Positions 12,391-23,351 of a stretch of 64,000 bases of DNA are shown piece after piece. The stretch is from NCBI GenBank assembly GCA_021613335.1, contig JAJTWR010000308.1, positions 3,542,501 to 3,606,500 of the forward strand. Reading direction: 5' to 3'. Position numbers and translations under genes: made by a program. The DNA comes from Whitmania pigra. Lineage: Eukaryota > Annelida > Clitellata > Hirudinida > Haemopidae. The stretch's first letter is position 1. Every line of letters begins with the position of its first letter. Below the pieces are notes generated by a model that saw nothing but the letters and a program-made list of their open reading frames with translations, was not told the DNA's origin and searched no databases.

Positions 12391-14205
12391 ATGAAATTTC
12401 AGATATTGATAAAAATTTGGTTGTTAGTGTTGTGCATAGGATTGAATGTGATCTTCTATTCTTCCGGATATGATTTTCAGAAAACCAAAACCTACAATGC
12501 CGCGAAAAACAGCTCTTTCGACTACAGGATCAACTACGCCCCTGCAAAAAAATTAAAGTGGCCAAAAACTAAAAAGTTTCTTTGCCCGAAGTTATGCACA
12601 TGTTCCCACATAAAAGCAAGATGTCGAAAGTTGAAAGTTGTTCCAATTTTGAGATTGGAAAGACTTAAATTTCTGTCCATCCAAAGAACTCAAATTAAAA
12701 TCATCAAAAGAGAGCATTTTCGGCGAATGTTCTATCTGACTGAATTGCAGCTGAGCAGCAATAAGTTGTCTCACATCGATGATCAATCGTTTGAAGATCT
12801 TACGAGACTCGAAGTTCTTAACCTCTCCAGCAACAAACTCCATCGAGTTGACCGATCCTTGTTCAAGCGTCTGGTAAGTTTGAGAGAATTGGATCTGAGC
12901 AACAACAGATTGAGTCAAATAGAAGGAGGAATCGGATTTTTAGCTAATTTGATCACTCTGCTTCTCTCGCGCAACAGGATTGCATCGATAACCAACAAGA
13001 CTTTCTACGGCAACTCAAAGGTTACCACCTTGGATTTGAGCTTCAACCGCATCACGGATATTTCATTGGGGGCTTTCTATCGCATGAGGACCCTTTCCAC
13101 ACTTTTGCTCAACAACAATCCCATCACGCACTTGGACATCGACTTTGATTCAAACCACTTCCTGGAACAACTCGACGCCACCAACTGCAAGTTGGAACAA
13201 TTGTTCAAAGATTCTCCTCGACAACTCAAAGACCTGAGGCTTTCCGGGAACGAGCTCACTTCAATCGGCGACGAGGATTTCATCAAAACCAATTCCGTCC
13301 AATTGTTGCTCCTCAATGACAATAAAATTGAGAGTCTCTCGGATTCTGCCTTCGACAACATGCCTCTGTTACACGATTTGTACTTAAACAAGAATCGTTT
13401 AACTAAACTTCCTGTCTTCATGCCTAGCAAATTGTATAGCTTATACGCCAGTCACAACAACATTTCCAGCATCACCTGGAAACCATTGTCCAAAAAGTAC
13501 AATTTGAACTACCTCGTTCTCAGCCACAATAAAATTTCACACATTGATCCTTATGCCATGAGGAGCCTCATCTACCTCACACATCTTGACCTTAGTTACA
13601 ACAGCTTGAAGTATCTCAAGGCAGGCATGTTTGTCAGAGCCGGGAGTTTAGAGAGATTGGATTTGTCTCATAATCCCCTTCAAATGCTCGAACCAGGTTG
13701 TTTCATGGGCCTGAAGAAGTTGCATATTTTAAAGATTTCCTCGGTGTCAGATTCCACGCAGTTGGATACGGCAGCTTTTGAAGATCTCACAAATCTACTT
13801 TACCTCGACTTGAGCAATAGCTCTTTGTTGACCAAACAACTGCTCATGGAGCCATGCTGTGCCAGGTACTTGAAGAACCTTAGAAATCTCAACATTATCA
13901 ATACCGGTCTCACGCAGTTGCCCTACAAGTTGAAATCAAATCTAGCGAAGCTGACCACTGTTCGAATGACAGGAAATCAGTGGCACTGCAACAAGAAGCT
14001 CCTCTGGGTCAGGGACTGGATCAGGACCAGCACCGTGGACTTTTACGAACCCGAAAACATTGTTTGCAGATCGCCTTCGCGACTGAAAGGTAAAAGAATC
14101 GTCGATTTAACATCTTACGATACCGAATCAGAGAAGACTGATGACTTGTTCAACAAGAAATTGCAGATTCTCAAGAGGAAACTAAGGAAGGCATTCGGTT
14201 CTTAA
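12391..14205 (+). CDS. Secreted leucine-rich-repeat protein, single exon
   Basis: A 604-codon intronless frame. A hydrophobic N-terminus (ILIKIWLLVLCIGLNVIFY, about residues 5-23) fits a signal peptide or signal anchor. An LRR N-terminal cap follows, with cysteines at 65, 69, 71 and 78 (CPKLCTC). Then come about 18 repeats of LxxLxLSxNxLxxI type over roughly residues 85-520. The C-terminal cap near 529-575 (NQWHC..., VCRSPSRLKGKRIVDL) is reduced: the usual CxC is CNK, leaving two visible cysteines. There is no second membrane segment; the tail is basic and possibly coiled. It resembles the slit, chaoptin and connectin style of extracellular adhesion or guidance LRR proteins, but I cannot assign an orthologue. 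The ATG is the first in the frame. Confidence 0.88.
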   Translation: MKFQILIKIWLLVLCIGLNVIFYSSGYDFQKTKTYNAAKNSSFDYRINYAPAKKLKWPKTKKFLCPKLCTCSHIKARCRKLKVVPILRLERLKFLSIQRTQIKIIKREHFRRMFYLTELQLSSNKLSHIDDQSFEDLTRLEVLNLSSNKLHRVDRSLFKRLVSLRELDLSNNRLSQIEGGIGFLANLITLLLSRNRIASITNKTFYGNSKVTTLDLSFNRITDISLGAFYRMRTLSTLLLNNNPITHLDIDFDSNHFLEQLDATNCKLEQLFKDSPRQLKDLRLSGNELTSIGDEDFIKTNSVQLLLLNDNKIESLSDSAFDNMPLLHDLYLNKNRLTKLPVFMPSKLYSLYASHNNISSITWKPLSKKYNLNYLVLSHNKISHIDPYAMRSLIYLTHLDLSYNSLKYLKAGMFVRAGSLERLDLSHNPLQMLEPGCFMGLKKLHILKISSVSDSTQLDTAAFEDLTNLLYLDLSNSSLLTKQLLMEPCCARYLKNLRNLNIINTGLTQLPYKLKSNLAKLTTVRMTGNQWHCNKKLLWVRDWIRTSTVDFYEPENIVCRSPSRLKGKRIVDLTSYDTESEKTDDLFNKKLQILKRKLRKAFGS

Positions 14206-16698
14206 TTAAAGAAAAAAAAAACAGTGGCGAACAAAGTTGTTTATAATCCATACAAGGTGGAAAACCATTTAAATGTTTATGTTCCTCATGCGCCTGCAAT
14301 GCCACGTAGCCAACTACAATCATAATATTCATTATGTCGAACAAAAATCTCTGTGCGTGCAAATTTGAAAAATAAGGCACAAGCAAGCGATAGAAAACAA
14401 TATGTAATGTAGTTGGATGTTTTATGAACTCAACGCATTTCAACCATTTGCAAATTTTAATCTGATCTGATGAGTCAATAATCTGGTAATAATCAGTTAG
14501 GAATGAAGTTAAATTTTGACTTTGGGAATTAGATTTATTACTTTATCTTCGCTCTAAATGTAAGCTGAGAGACAACGCCTGCATCGTTATCAGTCGTTAT
14601 TTCAACCTTGTGCAGAGAAAAGACTTTTTTATATTTTCGATTCAACTGAACTACAATATGATGCCAGGGTTACGTGGGTTCATTCGGCATTCGAATTTGT
14701 GAAAATTCGTTGCTCTTTAAGCTAATTGGTCATTAACTTTTAATTGAGTTTTTTCATTGATGATGATGGCAAAGAGATGATTTTTATTTTCTGGCGTCCA
14801 TTTAATGACTAGATGTTCCGATTAATAAAATTAACTAAAAGAAGCGAGCTTGTAATTCCACAAATCGTCATCGTGATCATCACCAGTGTAAAAAAAAATG
14901 CACCTAAATAAATTTGTTAAATTTATAAAGAAATTGTCGAGAAGTTAACTGAACAATTTGAAATTTGAAATATTTGTTGCTTAGTTGAACATTTGAAAGT
15001 AATAATTAGGAATATTCGAATCAGTATATTTTCTAGATAATGGTTGGTTTAAATGCGTACGTGTAAAAATGCGCACTTAAGCTGTAAATTGACATCTTTT
15101 ATCAGTTAACTGGTCCCACCAATAGGATGATTTAAAATTCGTGTATTAAACGTATATGCCAGGGTTTTGGTTTTTGACATGGCTTTGAAATAATTATTAA
15201 TGGCACAGAAATTCACATGTGATTCGTGAGAAGTATGCGCAACATCTGCTCGTCAAATTAGTAAGTGAAGGACGTTCTATCGCTTGACGTTGAGATTAAT
15301 TGAGATTAATACATTACCAACACAAGTTTCACGCTGAATCGGTTTTGAAATTAAGATTTAAAATTAAATTGTAAATATTCATAGAAACTATGATAACGAA
15401 TTATAAAAGATAATTAGACATTTTTCAAGCGAAGACGAAACAAACTTCTTAACAAATCCAAAGAAAGACTTTAGTTTTTGTGATTGAGTTTCATTTTGTA
15501 TATTATTCGTTTGTTTGTAATTATATTTTTTTAATAATCGAGATTATTCCACAGAGATTAATTACTTTCGGCTTTCTCAGAGGAACAAACTCTTTCCAAA
15601 ACATCGATAGGACCATTGCGAGGGTACAAGTCAGTAAAGGAGGAAATTGTGGCTGGGAGAAGTTCATATATACTTTCTTATAAATGAAATAAATATTTTT
15701 TTATCAAAGTTCAGTTCCACAAACCAATGGTTTTACTCATTCTCATAATAAATATTTTAACACCGTGGAATATGATTATGATGAATAAAGTGTTATAAGA
15801 TGGTAAATGTGCTCTAATTTAATTGCAAGAGAAAAATATTATACCTTGATCCAATGAATAATGTGTTTCAGTGTAGAAAAAAGTCACCTGTCATTCTTTA
15901 AGTACAATGTACAAGTACCGAAGACGAAGTCTTGAAAATCCATGAGATTTAAGATTGACTATATCTCAACTTTATGAAAGCTATATTTGTAATATAATTA
16001 AAGACAATATTATGTAATATTATTAATCTTAGTAGTTATTATTAATCAAATTATTTGCACGATCGGTTTACAAAGCACTTGATAACCACAGGATAAATTT
16101 CATGCTTCATGAAGAACTTTTTGTTGCATTAATTACAAGTTAAACTCATTTTCGCCTCAATTATTTTTTGTACAAAGATTTCGACATGATATTAACAATA
16201 TCTCGCTAAAATGACAAACAAATTGTAAGATGACTTTAAATGACAGTCAGTAACTGACAATTTATTAAGCATGTAATGTTTTGCACTGGTGAAGGCAGTC
16301 ACACTGGCTGGTTAAAGCAGCAGGTTAAAGCACTTGTTTAGTAATGAGCAAAGGAGTGCGAATTGAATCGACAAACTATTGAATTCAGTAGAAAAATCGT
16401 TACGTTGCGCTGGTCAGCACGAAAAATGTTGGTAGGACTTTAATTAAATAACGGCATAAGTGATGTAATTTTAAAATTTATTCTAAATTATTCGCATCGC
16501 GCATATTAACACATACAAGCTTACATATTATTACGTGTAAAAGAGTAACAATCTATTTCTAGTGTTGCGACACTACAACATAAAACTAACATAGGTTTAT
16601 TAACAAGCACGAGATAGAGTCTGGAGACAAGCGTCGAGAGCCCATCGAGACAAGAGCCAAGTCGAAACGAAGAATGAGTCAAAACCAAGCGAAGTAGG
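14206..16698. other. Long intergenic stretch, no gene seen
   Basis: About 2.5 kb of AT-rich DNA. Open frames are short and of low complexity. A stretch at 16562-16698 has a different composition (repeated GAGACAAG-like motifs) and is the insertion site of the Gypsy element. It may be part of an older repeat that I could not delimit. Confidence 0.5.
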
Positions 16699-16851
16699 TG
16701 TTATGTTTTCGTTATTGCAATCTTTAACAGTTTAAACACAATGTCAATAACAGTTAATCAAAACAGTTCAGAACGCAAGATGGCCACACCAAACACACGC
16801 CTAACAAAAGATCTGTAATCGAACAAAATATAAACATAGACATATGTCACA
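16699..16851 (-). repeat. 3' LTR of the Gypsy element
   Basis: 153 bp, TG...CA termini, two mismatches to the other LTR. Short for a Gypsy element. Confidence 0.95.
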
Positions 16852-16908
16852 TCTCCCCTTATACAACTAATGTCCTTCATTGATCGGATGATGATGGAAC
16901 TCCTTCCT

Positions 16909-17286
16909 TCAGAGATCTGCAAAACGGACTGGAGGTTTGGAGATCCTTCCTGACCTAGTCCGGTATTCAGTCATAGTAGAATCAGTGGGGTGTACTGAAG
17001 GTGCTTCAGTCGGTTCTTGGTTGTTTTCATTGACCTCTATGGGCTCGTCCGTTTGAACTGAAATGACTGGAGGGGATTCCTCTGTGGCTATGAGATGACG
17101 CCGATTTCTCCTGAGTTTTCCACCCGACTCTGTAGTCACGATGTACGATCGAGGGGCGTCATGCTTGTTGTCCACTTGCCCTAGAATCCACTGGCCTTGA
17201 TGACGTATTCTAACTGTTTCTCCTGGCTGCAGTTCTGGTAGGCTACGAGCTCCTCTGTCGTAGTACATCTTCTGCTTTTTCTGCAA
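16909..17286 (-). pseudogene. Gypsy integrase C-terminal region
   Basis: 125 codons beginning QKKQKMYYDRGARSLPEL, which is the usual basic segment after the Gypsy integrase core, followed by a small beta-rich domain and a TRSGR-type tail. It sits one frame away from the RNase H-integrase frame, so an indel separates them. Confidence 0.8.
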
Positions 17287-17291
17287 GTTTT

Positions 17292-18689
17292 TTAGTTGTT
17301 TCTGGCCATTAACCGGGGCATCAGCAGAGACTTTGGAGCTGGCAGTTTAGTTCGAAGAGCTCTACTCATAAGAAGCTGGGCTGGACTGAAGGTACTTCCA
17401 GTGATTGGAGAGGTACGGTATTGCAAAAGACCTATATGAGCGTCTGTTCCTCCTTCATGAGCCTTCTTTAATAGCTTCTTCACTGTCTGAATTGCTCTTT
17501 CTGCTTGGCCATTGCTTTGGGCATAGTTGGGACTTGAAGTGACTAGTTGAAAATTCCACTCGGCAGCAAATTTTTTCATGACTATGCTCGAACTAGGCAT
17601 GTTGTCAGCCATGACGATTTCGGGAATTCCATGACGAGCAAAAACTTCCTTCAGTTGATCCATCACAGAGATTGCCGTTTTTCCTTTCAAGAGGCCCACT
17701 TCCGGATATTTGGAGTAGTAATCAACCACTATTAGGTAGTCTTTGCCATCTAAAGAAAAAATATCAACTCCAACTTTTTCCCAAGGTCGATCTGGAATGG
17801 GGTGTGGGATCAAGGGCTCTTTAGGTTGCATGTTCCTATATTTACTACAGATGTTGCACCTTTTCACTAATTGCTCAATGTCACGCGACATATTTGGCCA
17901 AAATAGTGCAGACCTTGCCATTGCCTTGCATTTCTCAATCCCTAGATGTCCTTCGTGAATCCTTCTAAGCATATCAGGCCTAAGTTTCGAAGGAACTATT
18001 ATCCGGTCAAGGTAGAATAAGATACCCTCGGCTTCGTAGATCTCTGCAAGAAAATTCTGGTAATCACGCAGTTGTTTGACAAGTTGGTTTTTTACTTCAG
18101 CATCACAGCATAGCAAGGCTTGACGTAGCTTTGTTAGCTCTGGGTCACAACTGGTTGCTTCCTTAAAGACGTCTAGCATGCGTAGACTTACTGGGGTATT
18201 GTGAAGCACTGAATGTATTGTAACATTAATGTCTTCTTCAACTTCAATCTCTGAGGGAGTCTGGGGAATTGTAAGGTAAGCTCTAGACAAGGCGTCTGCA
18301 ACAAACATGAGCTTGCCTGGTGTGTAGACCACTTTGAGGTTGAACTTAAGTAGTCTGAGCAACATTCTCTGAAGTCGTGGAGTGGTTGCTGCTATGGGCT
18401 TGCAAAAAATTGCTTCCAGTGGGCGATGATCACTCTGGATGATGGTCAGTTGTCCATAGATAAATTGGTAAAATTTTTCACAAGCAAAGACTATTGCTAA
18501 TAGCTCCTTCTCAATTTGAGCATAGCGGGTTTCTGCATCTGTTAGAGCTCTTGAAGCAAATGCTATCGGTTGTCCTTCTTGAAAAAGACAAGACCCTAAT
18601 CCTGATGAAGAGGCGTCAGTTTGGATAGTGATCTGCTTGGTAGGATCAAAAAATCTCAATGTTGGGGCTTTTAATATGCTGTCTTTCAA
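17292..18689 (-). pseudogene. Gypsy RNase H and integrase
   Basis: 465 codons. The RNase H part is recognised by TIQTDASSSGLG, KELLAIVFACEKF, SDHRPLE and ADALSRAY. The integrase part has an HHCC zinc finger (HEGHLG...CNICSKYRN) and core motifs VDIFSLDG, VMADNMPSS and QSNGQAERAIQTVKKLL, matching a DD-x-E arrangement in which the second acidic residue is D in ADN. The frame is lost near 17292, just before the integrase C-terminus. Confidence 0.85.
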
Positions 18690-18725
18690 TGCTTCAAATG
18701 CTTTTCTGTGTTGAGCTGCCCAGGT

Positions 18726-19577
18726 CTACGTCACTCCTTCTTTTATCAGCATTCTCAGTGGATCTGTCATTGATGAAAAATTGGGAATGAACTTTGAGAG
18801 GTAAGTCACCATGCCTAAGAATCTATGAAGTTCTTTCTTGTTGGTTGGTGCTTCTAACTTTTCAATTGCCTGGATTTTGTTGGGATGTGTACTGACTCCC
18901 CTTTCCGACAATAAGTGACCTAGGCATCGGACTTGATGTACCTTGTACTGAAGTTTCGACTTGTTGAATTTTACGTTGTGCTGTCGTGCTCGTTCCAACA
19001 CTTTCCTCAAAGTTTCATCGTGCTCAGCCTCATTTCTCCCTGCGATAATAAGGTCGTCAAAGACTATGCGGACATTTGGTATGTCACCGAATGTATCAGT
19101 GTTTCTCTTCTGAAAAACTTCGGGTGCTGACGTTATGCCAAATGGGAGACGAGTAAAGGAATATCTTCCAAATTGGCTGTTAAACGTACACAACCTGGAA
19201 CTCTCTTCATCCAGTTTCATTTGATGAAAACCATCCTTCATATCAATGATGGTGAACACAGTCATGCCATGGAGTTGTGCTGTAACATCCTCACATGTGG
19301 GAATAGCATAGTGTTCCCTTTTTATGGCGGTATTCAGGTCTCTTGGATCGAGACACAATCTGATAGATCCATCCTTCTTTTCAACCAGCAACAAGCTGCT
19401 CACCCATTCCGTCGGTTCATCGCGCTTAACCAAGACTCCTGCTTCAATCATCTGATCCAACTTTTGCTTGAGTTTTGGCTGGAGAGACAATGGAACACGT
19501 CTTGGAGGGTGAATTAATGGAAGCATCAACAACAATATGGTGTTCTTTGGGATAACAACCCAATCCTTGGAAGACAT
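18726..19577 (-). pseudogene. Gypsy reverse transcriptase, interrupted
   Basis: 283 codons with the RT landmarks EWVSSLLLVEKKDGSIRLC, DPRDLN, FTIIDMKDGFHQM and LPFGITSAPEVFQ. The catalytic box reads VFDD, where the family normally has [YF]xDD, so the first position is valine. The frame ends at a TAG at about 18724. Translation past it in the same frame continues straight into RNase H, so a sense codon (probably tryptophan TGG) has mutated. Confidence 0.85.
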
Positions 19578-20787
19578 CTTGATATTCCTCTAAAGTCTTC
19601 TTTGATGCCATCTGTGTCACGCTGTCAATCCTGCTTATCAGGTTCAGCTCCAGACAAGTTGGCAGGCCCAAGATTGTAGGTACTTGGCGGTTGACCACGA
19701 AAAAATCGGTCGGAATACTTCTTCCACGATGTTGGATGAGAATGGTGACCAATCCTGCTGGGTTTACTTTGTCGTTACTAAATGAAGTGAGTACAGCTTT
19801 TGTAGTGCGAAGATGTGGACGATCTTTCATGTGCCTGAAAACATTTTGTGATAAAATGTTCACCTCTGCACCTGTGTCTAATTTGCACCTAAGGTTGGTT
19901 TTACCCACGAGGAGTTCTTTCCACCACGATGTTTGTTGAGCATTTCCAAGCTTGCACATTGACACGAAAAATGATTGCACTTCATGGACAGGAGATGGTC
20001 TCTGTCTCGAACGAGAAGTGGATCTCTGTCTTGGCGTCGTCTTGGTATTTCTACAACATCTGGCGTAATGGTTCTGTTTGCCGCAGGACAAGCACTGCTT
20101 GCCGTACGCTGGGCACTTCCTTGGTGGATGCTTTCCTCCACAGTTTCCACACTGCTTTACATCCAATGCTTGGAGATTGGTGGTGTGTGGTTTTGCGCTC
20201 TTTATAGCTAGCACCGCTGAGTTGTCGCCAGTAATACTCTTAACCTGGGCTTTGCATGACTCCGATGCTCTGCAGATGCTAACTGCTCTTTCGAGAGTGA
20301 GTTTGTCGTCTTGAAGGAATCTTTCAAGGAGCGAGCGATCCGCACATCCGAATACGATCCTGTCTCTCATCATAGACTCCACTTGGTCTCCGAACTCACA
20401 TGACTTTGCTTGGTTCTTCAGTTTGGTAACAAATGCGTCAATCGGTTCATCCGGCAGCTGTGATAACTGCCAAAAAGCGACCCTCTCCGTGATCGAGTTT
20501 AACTTCGGCGTGCAAAATGCTTCAAACTTCTTGATCACTTCTTCCAAATTGTTAGCATCCGAGTTTCTGTCAAACGTGAATGCATTGAAGATTGGAAGAG
20601 CATCCGGTCCTAAGTAGCTGAGAAGCATGGCTATCTTGATGCTCTCAGGCTTGTCCAGAGATTCCGAGGCCGTCAAATGTATATTGAACATTTGAATGAA
20701 CAATCGCCATTCTTTGGGGAGGTTCACCGTATCGAATCGAAAAGTATAAGATCTATTGAAAATAGAATCTTTCGTCGACTGCGCCAT
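19444..20787 (-). CDS. Gypsy gag and protease region
   Basis: 447 codons. The ATG at 20787 uses the last base of the 5' LTR. The N-terminal two-thirds is a capsid-like domain. Two CCHC-like zinc knuckles follow (CGNCGGKHPPRKC and CLSCGKQNHYARC), then a retroviral-type aspartic protease with LDTGAEVNIL. The frame runs on past the protease into sequence resembling the start of pol, then leaves the pol frame at about 19530. The downstream reverse transcriptase lies in another frame. The switch is either an indel in this copy or a programmed frameshift. Confidence 0.85.
   Translation of the reverse strand: MAQSTKDSIFNRSYTFRFDTVNLPKEWRLFIQMFNIHLTASESLDKPESIKIAMLLSYLGPDALPIFNAFTFDRNSDANNLEEVIKKFEAFCTPKLNSITERVAFWQLSQLPDEPIDAFVTKLKNQAKSCEFGDQVESMMRDRIVFGCADRSLLERFLQDDKLTLERAVSICRASESCKAQVKSITGDNSAVLAIKSAKPHTTNLQALDVKQCGNCGGKHPPRKCPAYGKQCLSCGKQNHYARCCRNTKTTPRQRSTSRSRQRPSPVHEVQSFFVSMCKLGNAQQTSWWKELLVGKTNLRCKLDTGAEVNILSQNVFRHMKDRPHLRTTKAVLTSFSNDKVNPAGLVTILIQHRGRSIPTDFFVVNRQVPTILGLPTCLELNLISRIDSVTQMASKKTLEEYQDVFQGLGCYPKEHHIVVDASINSPSKTCSIVSPAKTQAKVGSDD
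20770..20786 (-). promoter_or_regulatory. Putative tRNA primer-binding site
   Basis: Minus-strand TGGCGCAGTCGACG abuts the LTR with no spacer. TGG is the complement of a tRNA CCA end. The priming tRNA was not identified. The same bases encode the first Gag residues. Confidence 0.6.
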
Positions 20788-20939
20788 GTTATGTTTTCGT
20801 TATTGCAATCTTTAACAGTTTAAACACAATGTCAATAACAGCTAATCAAAACAGTTCAGAACGCAAGATGGCCACACCAAACATACGCCTAACAAAAGAT
20901 CTGTAATCGAACAAAATATAAACATAGACATATGTCACA
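20787..20939 (-). repeat. 5' LTR of the Gypsy element
   Basis: 153 bp. On the minus strand it ends in CA, immediately followed by TGG, the start of a primer-binding site. The promoter for the element should lie here. Confidence 0.95.
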
Positions 20940-21172
20940 GTAGGAGACGAACGAGGCAAGCTGATGAGAGTCTTTTATTTATTTATTTATTTATTTATTA
21001 TTTATAGTCCGTTGCATAACTAGCATGATTTGGACTTGTTAGTTAGCGTTAGTTATGTAAAAATAATTTTTATTTTTTTAATTTTATTTTATTAAGTGGG
21101 TAGAGGACCGAAGCCTCTTACCTGCCCACTATCAAAACAGCAAAACATTGAAAAAAGAAACGAGAGGTTCAA

Positions 21173-22642
21173 TCAGTTATAGACGCGAAAAGGAGACAAG
21201 TCATATTCATTGAGAAGGGAGGTGAAGCGACTATACGTGCTAGCTGAGACTAAGCTATTAGGTAGTTTATTCCAAATGTTAATAATTCGATTTGTGAAAA
21301 AATATTTGGTGTTGTATATTGCGCAAAAATATGACCTTAGTTCAAATTGATGACCTCTGGTTGATGAGTAGCTTGCAAAATGAATATGGTTTTTAAGGTG
21401 AGTTGATCTTAAATTATTGATGATCCTGTATAATAAGCAGAGGTCAGCTATTAAACGGCGATGTTCAAGCGGTTTAAGTTGTAGAGCCTTGAGCCTGTCA
21501 TGGTACTTTAGCTGTCCAACAGCAGGGATGGCCTTGGTAAATTTCTTTTGGATGTTTTCAATGTTCTCGATCAGGTGAGGGTTCCAGACCTGACTGCTGT
21601 ACTCTATGATTGGTCTGACATATACGCAGAAAGCTTTGGTGAGAAGATTCTTGTCCCTGGAGGTGAATGATTTGAGAATCAGTCTTGAACGGACTGCAGC
21701 TTTGTGTCTGATGTTGTCAATGTGAAGCCGGAATTTTAAGTCTGAGTCTATGATGACACCAAGATCTCTGGTTTGATCAACAGTGGTGAGCAGGATATCA
21801 TCGATGTAGTATTGTTGTGGGCAGGGTCCATTCCTGGAACTGGTTTTAAATGAGCAATTAAAGCATTTTTCCTTGGCTAGGTTTAGCTGCCATTTCCTGC
21901 TCCATGTAGTGAGTGAGTCGATGCCTCTCTGAAGATCAGAACCATCCATTGACAGAGATTTGTAAAGTTTAATATAATCGGCAAATAGTTTAATTGTGAT
22001 ATCCTTAGGTAGGGAGTCGACTATGTCATTGATGTAGATTAGAAACAAAGTAGGGCCCAAAACACTTCCCTGTGGCACACCACTAGTTACGTCAATCAAA
22101 CCGGATATTGAGCCATTTGTGAGGACATGCTGTTTTCTTTGATACAAAAAATCGGAAAGCCACTGATACAAGTTTCCAGTAATACCATACGATTTAATTT
22201 TGTTCAGTAATTTCGGATGAGATACAGAATCAAAGGCTTTTTGAAAGTCGAAGTAGATTACATCTGTTTGCTGACGTTGTTGCTGTGAAGTGGTCCAGTC
22301 ATAAACACACTCCAGCAAATTTGTGATGGTCGATTTTAATGGCCTGAATCCATGTTGTTGAGGAGATATTAAGTCCAGAGAAATTAAATGATGTAGAATC
22401 GTTTTGTTAATTATTTTCTCCAGGACTCGACAGCAGGTACATGTCAAGGAGATTGGTCTGTAGTTCGAGGGGCTAGATGTTGGACCTTTTTTGTGGATGG
22501 GAATGACATGGGCTGTTTTCCAGATTGTGGGTATAAGTCCACTATTAAGGGAGAGATTAAAGATATGATGAAATGGGTATGACAAGCTAAAAGCACAGCT
22601 TTTTAGCAAAATATTAGGAATGTGGTCAAGAATATTGAGCAA
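21173..22642 (-). pseudogene. LINE reverse transcriptase, active site mutated
   Basis: 489 codons covering the RT palm and thumb and the C-terminal domain. Landmarks are NYRPISLTCTCCRVLEKI, QHGFRPLKST, VIYFDFQKAFDSVSH, GVPQGSVLGPTLFLIYIND and FFTNRIINIWNKLPNSL. The catalytic box reads FADYIKLY, where the family has FADD: the second catalytic aspartate is tyrosine (GAT to TAT). The protein would be catalytically dead. The frame also breaks at its N-terminal side near 22640. Confidence 0.9.
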
Positions 22643-22892
22643 GAACGTTCCAGCTGTCTCAAAGTTTGTAAGACAGCATCATGAGTGATTAGGACTTTAT
22701 CCAAGATTTTGGTAGAACGTCTAGTAAGGTCGTATGTAGTTCCATCATCAGCTGTAAAAACGCTAGAGAAATAGGTGTTGAATGTGTCAGCTATTTCCAT
22801 TGAATTTGAAGTCATACTTCCATCATGTTTTGTTATTTCTCCGATCGATGAGTGACAAAAAAGCTTGTTATTAACATATCTGTAGAAGCTGC

Positions 22893-23351
22893 CTAAATTA
22901 TTCTTGCTAATGAGATGCTTTTCCTTCTTGGCCCGATAAGCCGCAAGTTGACTACTGCATTTTTCTGAAAACTTAGTATATTTGGGTTTTCTTTGAAGAT
23001 CAGGACTAGATTTCCACTCGCGCCAGTATTTGAGCTTGATTTGTAAAGCTTTTTCTGAAGTAAGGTTTCATATGGAAGTTTTCTGATATTTTCAGAGCCC
23101 TTGAAGACAAAGGGAACATGCAATTTGATGCCTTCTTTCAGACATAGGATGAAATTTGTCCAACACTCTTCAACTGATAAGCATCTCTGAAAAGTCTGAT
23201 TCCAATCGATCGCGAATAAGAAGTTGTTCAAGCTATTGTAATCCGCCCTATTAAAGTCATAGTAGCCATACTCCAGAAATATCCTGTAGATAGAGTTATT
23301 AGGAACCGATGTAAATTCCCAGTTGAGCTCAGGAAGGTTAAAGTCTCTCAC
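22893..23351 (-). pseudogene. LINE endonuclease end and linker fragment
   Basis: Begins with DFNLPELNWEF, the C-terminal signature of apurinic-type LINE endonucleases. It then goes quickly into the linker, so the endonuclease C-terminus appears internally shortened. It is separated from the RT by frame changes near 22893 and 22640. Confidence 0.7.

Larger units (their letters stand above)
16699..20939 (-). mobile_element. Complete Ty3/Gypsy-type LTR retrotransposon, defective
   Basis: Two 153-bp LTRs (16699-16851 and 20787-20939) differ at only two positions. Both run from TG to CA and the element is flanked by a perfect 5-bp target duplication GTAGG (16694-16698 and 20940-20944). The order on the minus strand is LTR, gag, protease, reverse transcriptase, RNase H, integrase, LTR, which is Ty3/Gypsy order. 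A purine tract (AAGGGGAGA on the minus strand) abuts the 3' LTR. The LTR similarity makes this a recent insertion. Even so, the coding region has an in-frame stop and at least two frame changes, so this copy cannot make a continuous polyprotein unless recoding occurs. Confidence 0.96.

Noticed and set aside
16562..16698. Possible additional LTR left of the Gypsy element (TGTTGCGACACTACAACA)
   Set aside because: No partner copy within the window and no coding region to go with it.
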